A DNA stretch of 16,100 bases from Paludibacteraceae bacterium (GCA_024400275.1 JAKSMY010000046.1:1-16100), one strand, 5' to 3'. Shown: positions 7,238 to 14,419, numbered from the stretch's first letter. The notes: generated from the sequence alone by a model not told the origin. Made by a program: numbers and translations.

Positions 7238-8414
7238 GGTCCAGCACCTCTTTATACACTTCTATCAATTGTTTCGCAATATTCTCTTTATACGCGATAT
7301 TCACGGCATGAGCATGCTGCGTCTCGGCGTTGTATAGCGCAACATCCTTCATTATTTGCTCCATCGCCTCAGCCAAAGCCCCTGTATCTTCTACCGGCAC
7401 ACGTATGCCTTGCTCTTTTGACAATACATATTCCGGCACTACTTCCGTACCTACCACGGGCAACCCCATTGATAGGGCTTCCAATACTGCCACAGGAGCT
7501 GCTTCTACCCTGCTACTCAGCACAAAAGTATTCGCCTTACTCAGTTCTTCCCGCACGCCCTCTTTACCTATTTCCCCCGCAAAACTTATTCTATCACGGT
7601 GGCGACATTGCATCAACAGATGCTGAAATTCCTCTTGTTCAAAGTTCTCGCCCACTATTCTCAATTCGCAATTGGGTACTTGGTCACATAGTTGATCCCA
7701 TGCCCGCAGGAGTATATCATACCCTTTTACCGCATAATAGCCATTCACGCTCACAAAGCGGAAAGGCATAGAATCGGTTGGCCGGTTGGTCCTAACAACA
7801 GGCGAAAAGAAATCGGTATCTACAATATTGCCTATTACATGAAACGGCACCTCGCGCGTGAGAAAGGTCTGCATCTTGGGGATTAACTGCTCCGACACGG
7901 GTATCAAACCGTCTGCATTGGAGTAGCCCTCTTGCAAAAACTCCGTCATCCATGGTTCAAAATAGTTCTTTGCCAATTGGCATTTCTGCCCGAACATACC
8001 CCGATGTTCGGTCACCACATAGGGCACTTCCCACTTCTTTTTTATCTTGGCAGCCGCGTATGCGCCCCACGTGCCGCTATGAACGTGAATCAAATCGGGC
8101 ACACCGTATTTATCTGCATATTGCGTAAAAAGTCGCAATGTGCGATGTGCCCATAAGCGGATATTCCACCTTGGGCAACGAGGAAGCGTGCGCTGGTAAA
8201 AACGTAATGTTTCCACACCCTGCTCCTGCACAAAAAAAGAGCGCAAAGGGAAGCGTTTCACATTCAGCACATCCCGCTTATATACCGTCCACGGCAACGT
8301 CACATTGGCGAGAATATGCACCTCCACACCCTGCTCCTGCAATGCCTTAGCCTGATGTTGCACAAACTGACCGCCCTGGGGAATATACCACGATGGAAGT
8401 TCTAATATTCTCAT
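7221..8414 (-). CDS. Glycosyltransferase family 4 (GT-B)
   Basis: 397 residues with a GT-B fold. The N-terminal domain begins MRILELPSWYIPQGGQFVQHQ, with the glycine loop split here from the rest, and includes HVHSGTWGAYA (110-120) and TEHRG (135-139). The C-terminal donor domain has FVSVNGYYAVKGYDILLRA (220-238) and the E-x7-E motif EAAPVAVLE (E304 and E312). I chose the ATG at 8414: it forms an ATGA overlap with the preceding gene and matches the family start. The frame extends 19 codons upstream inside that gene, with an unconvincing sequence. Third gene of the operon. Retaining sugar transfer from a nucleotide sugar is expected; the actual donor is unknown. Confidence 0.9.
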   Translation of the reverse strand: MRILELPSWYIPQGGQFVQHQAKALQEQGVEVHILANVTLPWTVYKRDVLNVKRFPLRSFFVQEQGVETLRFYQRTLPRCPRWNIRLWAHRTLRLFTQYADKYGVPDLIHVHSGTWGAYAAAKIKKKWEVPYVVTEHRGMFGQKCQLAKNYFEPWMTEFLQEGYSNADGLIPVSEQLIPKMQTFLTREVPFHVIGNIVDTDFFSPVVRTNRPTDSMPFRFVSVNGYYAVKGYDILLRAWDQLCDQVPNCELRIVGENFEQEEFQHLLMQCRHRDRISFAGEIGKEGVREELSKANTFVLSSRVEAAPVAVLEALSMGLPVVGTEVVPEYVLSKEQGIRVPVEDTGALAEAMEQIMKDVALYNAETQHAHAVNIAYKENIAKQLIEVYKEVLDRAAKI

Positions 8415-9361
8415 GCTTGCGTACGTTTCCAAATATATTTCTTCACCAGATAGAGTGCCAACGGCATCCATTTTCTACGGCACCATTGCCATTCGCCATT
8501 GAGAGGCGTAAGCGTACCGCCCATTCCCTGTTTGAACTGATACACAGCATTGGTGGAATGTGTAGATGCTCCCATTTTCTCGTTATCAAAACTGCGATAG
8601 CCTTGACTTGCCAGATAAGGTAGCACATCGCGATAGATAGCAAAACCCGCAAACAACCGTTTACCTTTTTCTGAGGTGGCAGCATATAACCCACCCGCGT
8701 GGGTTCCGACCATGTGTATCAATAGCGAAGCTACGCGCTCGCCCTCGTCGGTGGTTTCAAAGAAGAGACGGAAATGTTTGTCCTCCAATAGGATACGAAT
8801 ATACTCTGTTGTGTGAGGTACGGACATGTTTTTAGCTGTACACATTTTTGCGTACAACGCCATATAATCCTGAATATCTTTTTCGGAGACCTGCTCTATT
8901 ACTTCCAAATGCAAACCTTTAATCTGGTCCATTTTGCGTGACCAGTTTCTGTCCGGCTGTAGCGGTTGCATTAAATCAATAATGGACGTAAGTTGATAAG
9001 AGAAACTACCCACGGGCCGTAAATATCCGGCTTGCCGCAATGCCACCTCACGCTGAGGATTATACACACTCTGGTCGTTCAACTCCACGATATCCGCCAA
9101 GTCCATCACCTCCCGATAGAACGCACTGACTTTGCCCGCTTTCACTCCGTCATATCGCAAAGCAGGGGCTTGCAGCATCAGATAGCGTATGCCTGCATAG
9201 CGTTTCAGATGACCCACACATGCTATATCCTCATCCAACAAATAGACCAACTCACGGCGATTTGTGGCTTGGGCATCTACCCAACCTACACACTGGCAAT
9301 AGGGTACATGCTCCCATTTAATAATCGTAGCGTAAAAATGTTCGCGGTCAACTAAGGTCAT
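8411..9361 (-). CDS. FemAB/GNAT-like acyltransferase (second of two)
   Basis: 316 residues from the ATG at 9361, which lies 4 bases after the preceding stop. A start at 9415 would add 18 residues and overlap that gene by about 50 bases, so I prefer 9361. The layout is that of FemAB-type double-GNAT proteins: an N-terminal half with IRYLMLQAPALRYDG, a basic helix NWSRKMDQIKG, and a C-terminal half with VASLLIHMVGTHAGGLYAA, then FAGFAIYRDVLPYLASQGY, then SFDNEKMG. FemAB relatives use aminoacyl-tRNA or other acyl donors to modify peptidoglycan or glycans. The substrate is not readable. Being inside a glycosyltransferase/flippase operon points to a glycan or glycolipid acceptor (inference). Only weakly similar by eye to its neighbour. 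Confidence 0.75.
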   Translation of the reverse strand: MTLVDREHFYATIIKWEHVPYCQCVGWVDAQATNRRELVYLLDEDIACVGHLKRYAGIRYLMLQAPALRYDGVKAGKVSAFYREVMDLADIVELNDQSVYNPQREVALRQAGYLRPVGSFSYQLTSIIDLMQPLQPDRNWSRKMDQIKGLHLEVIEQVSEKDIQDYMALYAKMCTAKNMSVPHTTEYIRILLEDKHFRLFFETTDEGERVASLLIHMVGTHAGGLYAATSEKGKRLFAGFAIYRDVLPYLASQGYRSFDNEKMGASTHSTNAVYQFKQGMGGTLTPLNGEWQWCRRKWMPLALYLVKKYIWKRTQA

Positions 9362-9365
9362 TTTC

Positions 9366-10253
9366 TCAATGCTTCTTAAATGTGAATAATTGATATAAGA
9401 AATGAGGTACCGCAAACCACCACGAGAAATATTTCTCTACGCTGTAATAGGTTACGGGCACAGCCCCAAACTGCTTGAAATGCAATGCTACACCGCGCAT
9501 CATGCTACCCTCAAAATCAAACACCACACCTTTCTCTCGCGCCAATTTGATACCTTCCAATACCAAGAGCGCCATCGCGCCACTATCTTTATACCGATTA
9601 TCCTGTGCCGCTATCAGATAGTGCATTGTTTCTTTGTCCCAAACCATATAACCCGCTGCCAACAGGTCGTTGTCGGCATTACGTATAGCAATCAACTGTG
9701 CTGCCTGTTCACGTTGGGCTTTGCGGTTAAGCACTAAAAAGAACTCGCGAGAGTAACTGATGGTTTTGTGTTTTTGCAGCAAACACTCGGTATGAAAACG
9801 GTAGAAATCCTCCGCATTCAGGTCTCTATCCGCATGCAGTGATAGGGCTTTCTGCAATTGACGTTTCTTATTGCGTGAAAAACCATCTATCACCTTGTCC
9901 AAGTCGCTCAGGTCCTGCAACTGGTAGGTCACGCGCTCTCTCACCTTATACCCCAAGGCACTCATTTCAGCCGGCAAGGGGCTGCCTATCGGGTATTGCT
10001 GGTAGTAATACGACAAATTCATTGACTGCAGTTTGGCATCTATCTGTTGTGCCAAATCATGTGCGTGGGCAACCGTGCAAGTCTCCGGATTGATCCACAT
10101 TCCACCTATTTGTGTCTGTTGGGGCATCACGATATACCGCATCCACCAACGTTTGCGAATCAGGCAAGGCATATCCGGCAGTATTTCCTGCCATTCTTTG
10201 CCTGCACAAACGGCATCCATCCACCACGATTCCATAAAAATAGGTCTTTCCAT
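9366..10253 (-). CDS. FemAB/GNAT-like acyltransferase (first gene of glycan operon)
   Basis: 295 residues. The C-terminal GNAT part is clear: HYLIAAQDNRYKDSGAMALL, then VLEGIKLAREKGVVFDFEGSM, then FKQFGAVPVTYY, a pattern frequent in Bacteroidetes acyltransferases encoded beside polysaccharide genes (Acetyltransf_6/FemAB type). FSRNKKRQLQKAL matches the conserved basic helix of the family. The frame opens at 10289, but that codon lies inside the promoter -7 box, so the start must be further in; I use the ATG at 10253 (MERPIFMESWWMDAV). The C-terminus has an aromatic helix (FSWWFAVPHFLYQLF) that may lie on the membrane. Likely role: transfer of an acyl or aminoacyl group to a glycan intermediate; substrate unknown. 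Confidence 0.78.
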   Translation of the reverse strand: MERPIFMESWWMDAVCAGKEWQEILPDMPCLIRKRWWMRYIVMPQQTQIGGMWINPETCTVAHAHDLAQQIDAKLQSMNLSYYYQQYPIGSPLPAEMSALGYKVRERVTYQLQDLSDLDKVIDGFSRNKKRQLQKALSLHADRDLNAEDFYRFHTECLLQKHKTISYSREFFLVLNRKAQREQAAQLIAIRNADNDLLAAGYMVWDKETMHYLIAAQDNRYKDSGAMALLVLEGIKLAREKGVVFDFEGSMMRGVALHFKQFGAVPVTYYSVEKYFSWWFAVPHFLYQLFTFKKH

Positions 10254-10278
10254 AACTGTTCTTTTTATGTTTTGGCTA

Positions 10279-10310
10279 CAAAAGTACACTTTTTTTTGCG
10301 TAATTGCAAA
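10279..10310 (-). promoter_or_regulatory. Bacteroidetes-type promoter of the glycan operon
   Basis: Minus strand: TTTG (10310-10307), 20-base spacer, TACTTTTG (10286-10279). Expected transcription start near 10273, about 20 bases before the ATG at 10253. It is interlocked with the opposite promoter at 10295-10326: each -33 box lies in the spacer of the other. Confidence 0.85.
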
Positions 10311-10326
10311 TTTTTTTGTACCTTTG
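10295..10326 (+). promoter_or_regulatory. Bacteroidetes-type promoter of the phosphohexomutase gene
   Basis: Plus strand: TTTG (10295-10298), 20-base spacer, TACCTTTG (10319-10326). Expected start near 10331-10333, about 20 bases before the ATG at 10354. Shares 16 bases with the divergent promoter. CAAAAGTACA (10279-10288) and TGTACCTTTG (10317-10326) form an imperfect inverted repeat (9 of 10) around the centre. Confidence 0.88.
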
Positions 10327-10353
10327 CGCCGAAAATACTAAAAAAACACCACT

Positions 10354-12126
10354 ATGGACGAACTAAAACAAATACTTGCCACGGCTCAAACGTGGTTAGA
10401 CGGAAATTATGATGCTGAGACGAAGGCACAGGTAAAACGCATGATGGATGCAGAGGATAAATCAGAACTGATAGATTCTTTTTATCGTACTCTTGAATTT
10501 GGCACAGGCGGTTTGCGCGGAATTATGGGACCCGGCACCAACCGTATGAATAAATATATTGTAGCACAGGCTACGCAAGGTTATGCCAATTACCTTAATA
10601 AAATAGCCAAAGAAGGAGGTTTTTCCACCATTAAGAAAGGCGAACAGGTGAGCGTTGTCGTGGGTCACGACTGCCGTAATAACGGACGGCTCTTTGCCGA
10701 AACGGTAGCCGATGTATTTGCTGCCAACGGTATCAAAGTGTATTTATTTGAAAGTTTGCGCCCTACGCCTGAAGTCAGTTTTGCTATCCGCCACTTGAAA
10801 TGCCAAGGAGGCGTTAATGTGACGGCTTCACATAATCCGAAGGAATATAACGGCTACAAAGCCTACTGGGAGGACGGTTCACAAGTGCTGCAACCCCATG
10901 ACCAAGGTATTATTGACGAGGTAAACAAGGTCACAGTGGCAGATGTAAAAACAGGCGGCAATAAAGATTTGATTCAAATCATCGGTGGCGAAATGGACTA
11001 TGACTATATGATGGCAGTCAAATCGGTTATGATTGACCAAGATGTCATCAACCGTCAAAAAGACCTTAATATCGTATATACGCCTCTTCACGGTACCGGC
11101 CGTCAGATTATTCCGATGTGCCTGCGTTCATGGGGGTTCGAGAATATCCACGTTGTACCCGAACAGATGGTTATTGACGGTAACTTCCCCACCGTTGTCA
11201 GTCCCAATCCTGAGAACTCTGAGGCAATGACGATGGGCATGGCTCTTGGTACCAAACTGGATGCAGACCTTGTAATCGCCTCAGACCCCGACGCTGACCG
11301 TATCGCTATCGTGGTACGCAACGACAAGAACGAGTGGGTAATTATCAACGGCAATCAGACCTGCATGATGTATTGCTACTACATCATCAACAACATGAAG
11401 AAACTCGGCAAACTGACACCTGATATGTATTTGGTTAAGACCATTGTGACGAGCGAAGTTATTCGCCGAATAGCCGACCGTCAAGGCGTTACTTTAACCG
11501 ATGAATACACGGGATTTAAGTGGATTGCCAATCGTATTCGTTTGTGGGAAGGACAACGTAAATATATCGGTGGCGGTGAGGAGTCGTTTGGCTTTATGGC
11601 ATACGATGCCGTACGTGACAAATGTTCACCATCGGCTATCTGCCTTATCTGCGAAATTGCCGCATACGCCAAGGACCACGGCATGTCGCTTTACGAGTAC
11701 CTTCTGAATATATATATGGAATATGGGTTCCAGCGCGAATCGACCATCAATATCGTCCGTCCGGGTAAATCGGGGGCGGAGGAGATTGCCGGCATGATGG
11801 CTAATTATCGTCAGAACCCGCCTCAAGAATTAGCAGGAGAAAAGGTTATACGCATTAAAGATTTCCAACTATCCATCGAGAAAAACCTCGTTAATGGTGC
11901 ATGGGTAGAAACACCTATTCACATGGCATTGGAAGCCAAGTCGAACGTGCTGCAATACTTCACCGAAGGTGGTTTGAAAGTAAGTGTTCGTCCTTCTGGT
12001 ACCGAACCTAAGATTAAGTATTACTTTGAGATTCCGGCAGAGATGAAATCCATCAAGGATTACGAGGCTGCCACCGCAGCCGCCGAGGCTCGCGTGCCCG
12101 CCATCAAAGCCAGTCTGGGTATATAA
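10354..12126 (+). CDS. Phosphoglucomutase/phosphomannomutase (phosphohexomutase)
   Basis: 590 residues, the long form of the alpha-D-phosphohexomutase superfamily. It moves phosphate between C6 and C1 of hexoses, making the sugar-1-phosphates needed for nucleotide sugars. All four site motifs are present: the phosphoserine loop TASHNP (157-162, Ser159), the metal loop DPDADR (311-316), the sugar loop GGGEESFG (406-413) and the phosphate-binding RPSGTEPK (546-553). GTGGLRGIMGPG (50-61) is the usual N-terminal signature. Glucose versus mannose preference cannot be decided by eye. It is read away from the glycan operon from an interlocked promoter. The downstream gene starts 29 bases later and may be cotranscribed. 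Confidence 0.95.
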   Translation: MDELKQILATAQTWLDGNYDAETKAQVKRMMDAEDKSELIDSFYRTLEFGTGGLRGIMGPGTNRMNKYIVAQATQGYANYLNKIAKEGGFSTIKKGEQVSVVVGHDCRNNGRLFAETVADVFAANGIKVYLFESLRPTPEVSFAIRHLKCQGGVNVTASHNPKEYNGYKAYWEDGSQVLQPHDQGIIDEVNKVTVADVKTGGNKDLIQIIGGEMDYDYMMAVKSVMIDQDVINRQKDLNIVYTPLHGTGRQIIPMCLRSWGFENIHVVPEQMVIDGNFPTVVSPNPENSEAMTMGMALGTKLDADLVIASDPDADRIAIVVRNDKNEWVIINGNQTCMMYCYYIINNMKKLGKLTPDMYLVKTIVTSEVIRRIADRQGVTLTDEYTGFKWIANRIRLWEGQRKYIGGGEESFGFMAYDAVRDKCSPSAICLICEIAAYAKDHGMSLYEYLLNIYMEYGFQRESTINIVRPGKSGAEEIAGMMANYRQNPPQELAGEKVIRIKDFQLSIEKNLVNGAWVETPIHMALEAKSNVLQYFTEGGLKVSVRPSGTEPKIKYYFEIPAEMKSIKDYEAATAAAEARVPAIKASLGI

Positions 12127-12155
12127 AAGAGCCAATACAAAGAAGGGATAGACAC

Positions 12156-13358
12156 ATGAGAACTAAATTAACCTTGCTACTAAGTTTGATTGTACTTAGT
12201 ATTTCAGCACAAGACAAAGTTGTCACACGTGATTTGGCTATTTATGATGCCCAAATTCTATCTTTAAACTCAAAGGGTATTTCGTGCAGAATTGGCGATG
12301 AAACCATTACTTTTAGTGCTGAAGAATTATCAACTGTCACTCTGTCTAATGGGCAAGTTAAAACATACAACAGCCCAATAAAAGGTGCCGTTGAACACTA
12401 TCCCAATTCCGTCGAGAAACAAACCATTGAAGAAAAACAAGAAGAGTCATCAATTCAAACAGAAAAATACGATGTTATTGTATTGAATAATTCAAGTCGT
12501 ATTGATGCCAAAATTACAGAAGTAGGTGACACTGAAATTAAATACAAGAAGATATCCAATTTAGATGGACCTACTTATGTTCAAAAAACATCAGATATTG
12601 CCGCTATCATTTACAAGAATGGGGAAATTGTTGCCTATAAAACGAACAACCAGTCCAATAGCAATTCCTATCAAACACGTAGTTCACAATGCGGTAATAA
12701 AAAAATAACATTTCAATCCTATGTGGAAGTAGGTGCATTATTTGGTAAAAACAATCTGCTTGATGACGTCGATAAGTTAAAGAAACTTCTCAATGTCCCC
12801 ATTTCAATTGATTATTCTATGCTTGCCGGTCCATCTGTTGATTTTGTGGCAGGTGCTCGTTTGAATGACTATTTATTTTTAGGCGTTGGTTTGGGTTTTC
12901 AACTGAAAACTATGACTACCGACATTTCTACCACGATTGCCGGGTACAAAATAGAAGGTGACCTTAGGGAAACGATGCTCTCGTTACCCCTATATGTGAA
13001 TGCACGTGTTTACTATCCAAAGAATATCAAGTGTATGCCATATTTTGATCTTTCCATCGGCGGAAATTTTGGACTCACTGACCAACTGAAAATAGATGCG
13101 TCTGCAAGCTCAGAATATGAAAGTTATAAAGAGTCCTTAAAATGGGCAAATGGTTTCTTGTTGAAAGTTGGTTTAGGACTTGATATAAAGCGTTTCTCAA
13201 TAGGTATCGGTTATCAAATGACACGTCTATTAGGTAAAATTGAATTACCTGAATATGGTAAAATTTCTATATCAGATGTTGAAGATATAGTACAACATGA
13301 CATATACGAACACATGGGATATGTGAAAATCGGTGTCAAATTAGGTAAACTAAGATAA
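12156..13358 (+). CDS. Exported protein: duplicated small beta domain plus outer-membrane beta-barrel-like domain
   Basis: 400 residues, not recognised as a named family. A signal peptide is clear, with likely cleavage at SISA18-Q19. Two related small domains follow: residues ~29-71 (AQILSLNSKGISCRIGDETI) and ~105-161 (DVIVLNNSSRIDAKITEVGD, then EIKYKKISNLDGPTYVQKTSD). The second resembles a short domain frequent in Bacteroidetes exported proteins (V-I-x-L-x-x-G-x-x-I-x-A-K-I-x-E-V). They are joined by a Glu/Gln-rich linker. From ~183 alternating strands (FVAGARLNDYLFLGVGLGF, FDLSIGGNFGL, LLKVGLGLDIKRFSIGIGY) suggest an outer-membrane barrel. The C-terminus ends KLGKLR with no final aromatic residue, unusual for a barrel. 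The gene looks more AT-rich than its neighbours, possibly a later arrival. It has no promoter of its own that I can see. Confidence 0.7.
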   Translation: MRTKLTLLLSLIVLSISAQDKVVTRDLAIYDAQILSLNSKGISCRIGDETITFSAEELSTVTLSNGQVKTYNSPIKGAVEHYPNSVEKQTIEEKQEESSIQTEKYDVIVLNNSSRIDAKITEVGDTEIKYKKISNLDGPTYVQKTSDIAAIIYKNGEIVAYKTNNQSNSNSYQTRSSQCGNKKITFQSYVEVGALFGKNNLLDDVDKLKKLLNVPISIDYSMLAGPSVDFVAGARLNDYLFLGVGLGFQLKTMTTDISTTIAGYKIEGDLRETMLSLPLYVNARVYYPKNIKCMPYFDLSIGGNFGLTDQLKIDASASSEYESYKESLKWANGFLLKVGLGLDIKRFSIGIGYQMTRLLGKIELPEYGKISISDVEDIVQHDIYEHMGYVKIGVKLGKLR

Positions 13359-13384
13359 CGATTCAACACATCAACTAACATTTC

Positions 13385-13417
13385 AAGCGAGGAGGAGAAA
13401 TCTTTCTCGCTTTTTTT
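13385..13417 (+). terminator. Intrinsic terminator after the beta-barrel-like gene
   Basis: AAGCGAG (13385-13391) pairs with CTCGCTT (13406-13412) around a purine-rich loop, followed by an uninterrupted T run to 13417. GAGAA/TTCTC (13395-13399 with 13404-13408) is a possible alternative inner stem. It lies 26 bases past the stop codon. Confidence 0.82.
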
Positions 13418-13433
13418 ATAGGACGACTAAACA

Positions 13434-13510
13434 TCGTTTGACGTTCGGTTGACCGTCGATTGACATACAAGCGACTTTCGGTCTGCCTTCGGGTGACCTT
13501 CGGGAAAACA
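13434..13510. repeat. Degenerate 11-bp-period array (TCGnTTGACnT)
   Basis: Consecutive 11-base units: TCGTTTGACGT, TCGGTTGACCG, TCGATTGACAT, ACAAGCGACTT, TCGGTCTGCCT, TCGGGTGACCT, TCGGGAAAACA. Seven units in exact register, most sharing TCG at positions 1-3 and GAC at 7-9. The period is close to one DNA helical turn and is not a multiple of three, so this is not a coding repeat. Confidence 0.7.
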
Positions 13511-13524
13511 TACAAGTTGAGCAG

Positions 13525-13729
13525 TGATTAAAACTGTGATTAAAACTGAAAAAGGTTGACACATTTACTGATAACGTATCTTAAAAAAACGTACTGTTTT
13601 GACACGCTTCCTAAAAAGGTTGTCATATAGTCAAAAAAGTAGACATACGTTTTAGAGGTGCAAAGATACTGATTAAAACTGAAAAAGGTTGTCATGTGGT
13701 CAAAATAGTAGAAATACGTTTTGGAGGCG
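13525..13729. repeat. Imperfect 64-69-bp direct repeats
   Basis: The segment 13613-13660 recurs at 13682-13729 with 42 of 48 bases identical (period 69). A weaker first copy starts at 13549 with the same AAAAAGGTTG opening. A 22-base stretch at 13537-13558 is repeated exactly at 13670-13691, and TGATTAAAACTG is tandemly doubled at 13525-13548. Copies A and B each end in a TACGTTTT(G) stretch. No open frame and no promoter matching the local consensus is seen. Confidence 0.75.
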
Positions 13730-13753
13730 TGATTTTACCTAAAAAACACAATT

Positions 13754-13772
13754 AATAGATTAAAAATCTATT
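13754..13772. promoter_or_regulatory. AT-rich inverted repeat upstream of the smpB promoter
   Basis: AATAGATT, AAA, AATCTATT: a perfect 8-bp dyad with a 3-base centre, ending 14 bases before the smpB -33 box and followed by TTG. It could be an operator or a weak terminator; nothing in the sequence decides. Confidence 0.4.
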
Positions 13773-13786
13773 TTGTGCCTTGAAAA

Positions 13787-13818
13787 TTTGCATAATTCAG
13801 AAAAAAGTTGTACCTTTG
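13787..13818 (+). promoter_or_regulatory. Bacteroidetes-type promoter of smpB
   Basis: TTTG (13787-13790), 20-base spacer, TACCTTTG (13811-13818). Expected start near 13823-13825. The leader of about 95 bases contains the heptamer array before the ATG at 13919. Confidence 0.86.
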
Positions 13819-13842
13819 GCGGTTAATTTGCGTGAGTACGCC

Positions 13843-13904
13843 TTGATAGTTGATAGTTGATAGTTGATAGTTGATAGTTGATAGTTGACAGTTGACAGTT
13901 GATA
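13843..13904 (+). repeat. Heptanucleotide tandem array (TTGATAG/TTGACAG) in the smpB leader
   Basis: Six perfect TTGATAG units (13843-13884), two TTGACAG units (13885-13898), and a final partial TTGATA (13899-13904). It lies wholly inside the predicted 5' untranslated leader of smpB, between promoter and start codon. Perfect short tandem units are prone to copy-number change by slippage. Confidence 0.92.
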
Positions 13905-13918
13905 ATGCACAAAGATAG

Positions 13919-14419
13919 ATGTTTGCCAAAAGCAATGTAGATATTAAAAACCGCCGAGCCACATTCGACTATGAGATATTAGACCGGTATCAGGCAGGAA
14001 TCGTTCTTTACGGGACGGAAATAAAGTCCATCCGTGAAGGACATGCCTCGTTGGTAGATACCTACTGTACATTCGCTGATGGAGTAAGGAGTAAGGACCG
14101 CTTCGCTGATGGAACGACAAAATCGTCTAAACCGGAGTTGTGGGTGAAGCAGATGAATATATCCGAATACAAATTCGGCAGCTACGCCAACCACGAGGTT
14201 CGAAGAGACAGAAAACTCCTGTTGCAGAAAAAAGAATTACGCAAACTACAACGACAAGTGAAAGATACCGGCAAAACGATTATTCCTTTGCGTCTGTATA
14301 TCAATGAAAAAGGTCTTGCCAAATTGGAAATAGGTCTGTGCGTCGGTAAACACGAGTACGACAAGCGGGCAAGTATCAAGGAGAGAGACATGGAAAGGGA
14401 AATGAGAAATGAGAATTGA
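13919..14419 (+). CDS. smpB: SsrA-binding protein SmpB with in-frame insert
   Basis: 166 residues. SmpB binds tmRNA and brings it to stalled ribosomes for trans-translation. Family sequence is clear: [17 protein letters not shown] (6-22), [20 protein letters not shown] (27-46), [12 protein letters not shown] (73-84), [20 protein letters not shown] (91-110), [17 protein letters not shown] (124-140) and [11 protein letters not shown] (147-157). Between F52 and E73, where relatives have a short beta turn, sits an extra block: [10 protein letters not shown] then [10 protein letters not shown], a 10-residue tandem with a 12-base exact DNA repeat 30 bases apart (14072-14083, 14102-14113). The tail ends EREMRNEN, encoded by AATGAGA heptamers; related proteins usually have a more basic end here. 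The ATG at 13919 matches the family N-terminus. An 11-codon frame at 13905-13940 overlaps this start. Confidence 0.93.
   Translation: MFAKSNVDIKNRRATFDYEILDRYQAGIVLYGTEIKSIREGHASLVDTYCTFADGVRSKDRFADGTTKSSKPELWVKQMNISEYKFGSYANHEVRRDRKLLLQKKELRKLQRQVKDTGKTIIPLRLYINEKGLAKLEIGLCVGKHEYDKRASIKERDMEREMRNEN
14081..14097 (+). repeat. GGAGTAA heptamer repeat inside the smpB insert
   Basis: GGAGTAA, GGAGTAA, GGA: two and a third heptamer units in the first half of the inserted block. Loss or gain of one 7-base unit would shift the smpB frame. It lies between the two copies of the 12-base repeat TTCGCTGATGGA and overlaps the end of the first. Confidence 0.7.

Larger units (their letters stand above)
13359..13918. 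other. Intergenic region, 560 bases: terminator, repeat arrays, smpB promoter and leader
   Basis: No coding region is supported. In order: an intrinsic terminator (13385-13417), an 11-bp-period array (13434-13510), a tandem 12-mer and 64-69-bp imperfect repeats (13525-13729), an AT dyad (13754-13772), the smpB promoter (13787-13818) and a heptamer array (13843-13904). The minus-strand open frame over 13768-13962 is produced by the heptamer array read in phase and is not a gene. Confidence 0.75.

Noticed and set aside
7154..7771. 205-codon plus-strand open frame
   Set aside because: Antisense to the end of the GT4 gene and the start of the flippase gene, low-complexity Leu/Pro/Tyr composition, no promoter.
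13620..13653. Promoter-like TTG and TACGTTTT in the imperfect repeats
   Set aside because: The spacing is 23 bases, not 20, and the -7 box lacks the final G in phase.
13525..13729. Possible CRISPR array
   Set aside because: Only two good copies, the 'repeat' is 48 bases and diverged, spacing differs (64 and 69), spacers are not unique between clean repeats, and no cas gene is nearby.
13905..13940. 11-codon upstream frame ([11 protein letters not shown]) overlapping the smpB start
   Set aside because: Too short to support as a gene; could matter for smpB translation but there is no evidence beyond position.
13768..13962. Minus-strand open frame with a repeating STINYQL-type peptide
   Set aside because: It is the heptamer array read in three frames in turn (21 bases = 7 residues) and overlaps the smpB promoter and start; no independent coding signal.
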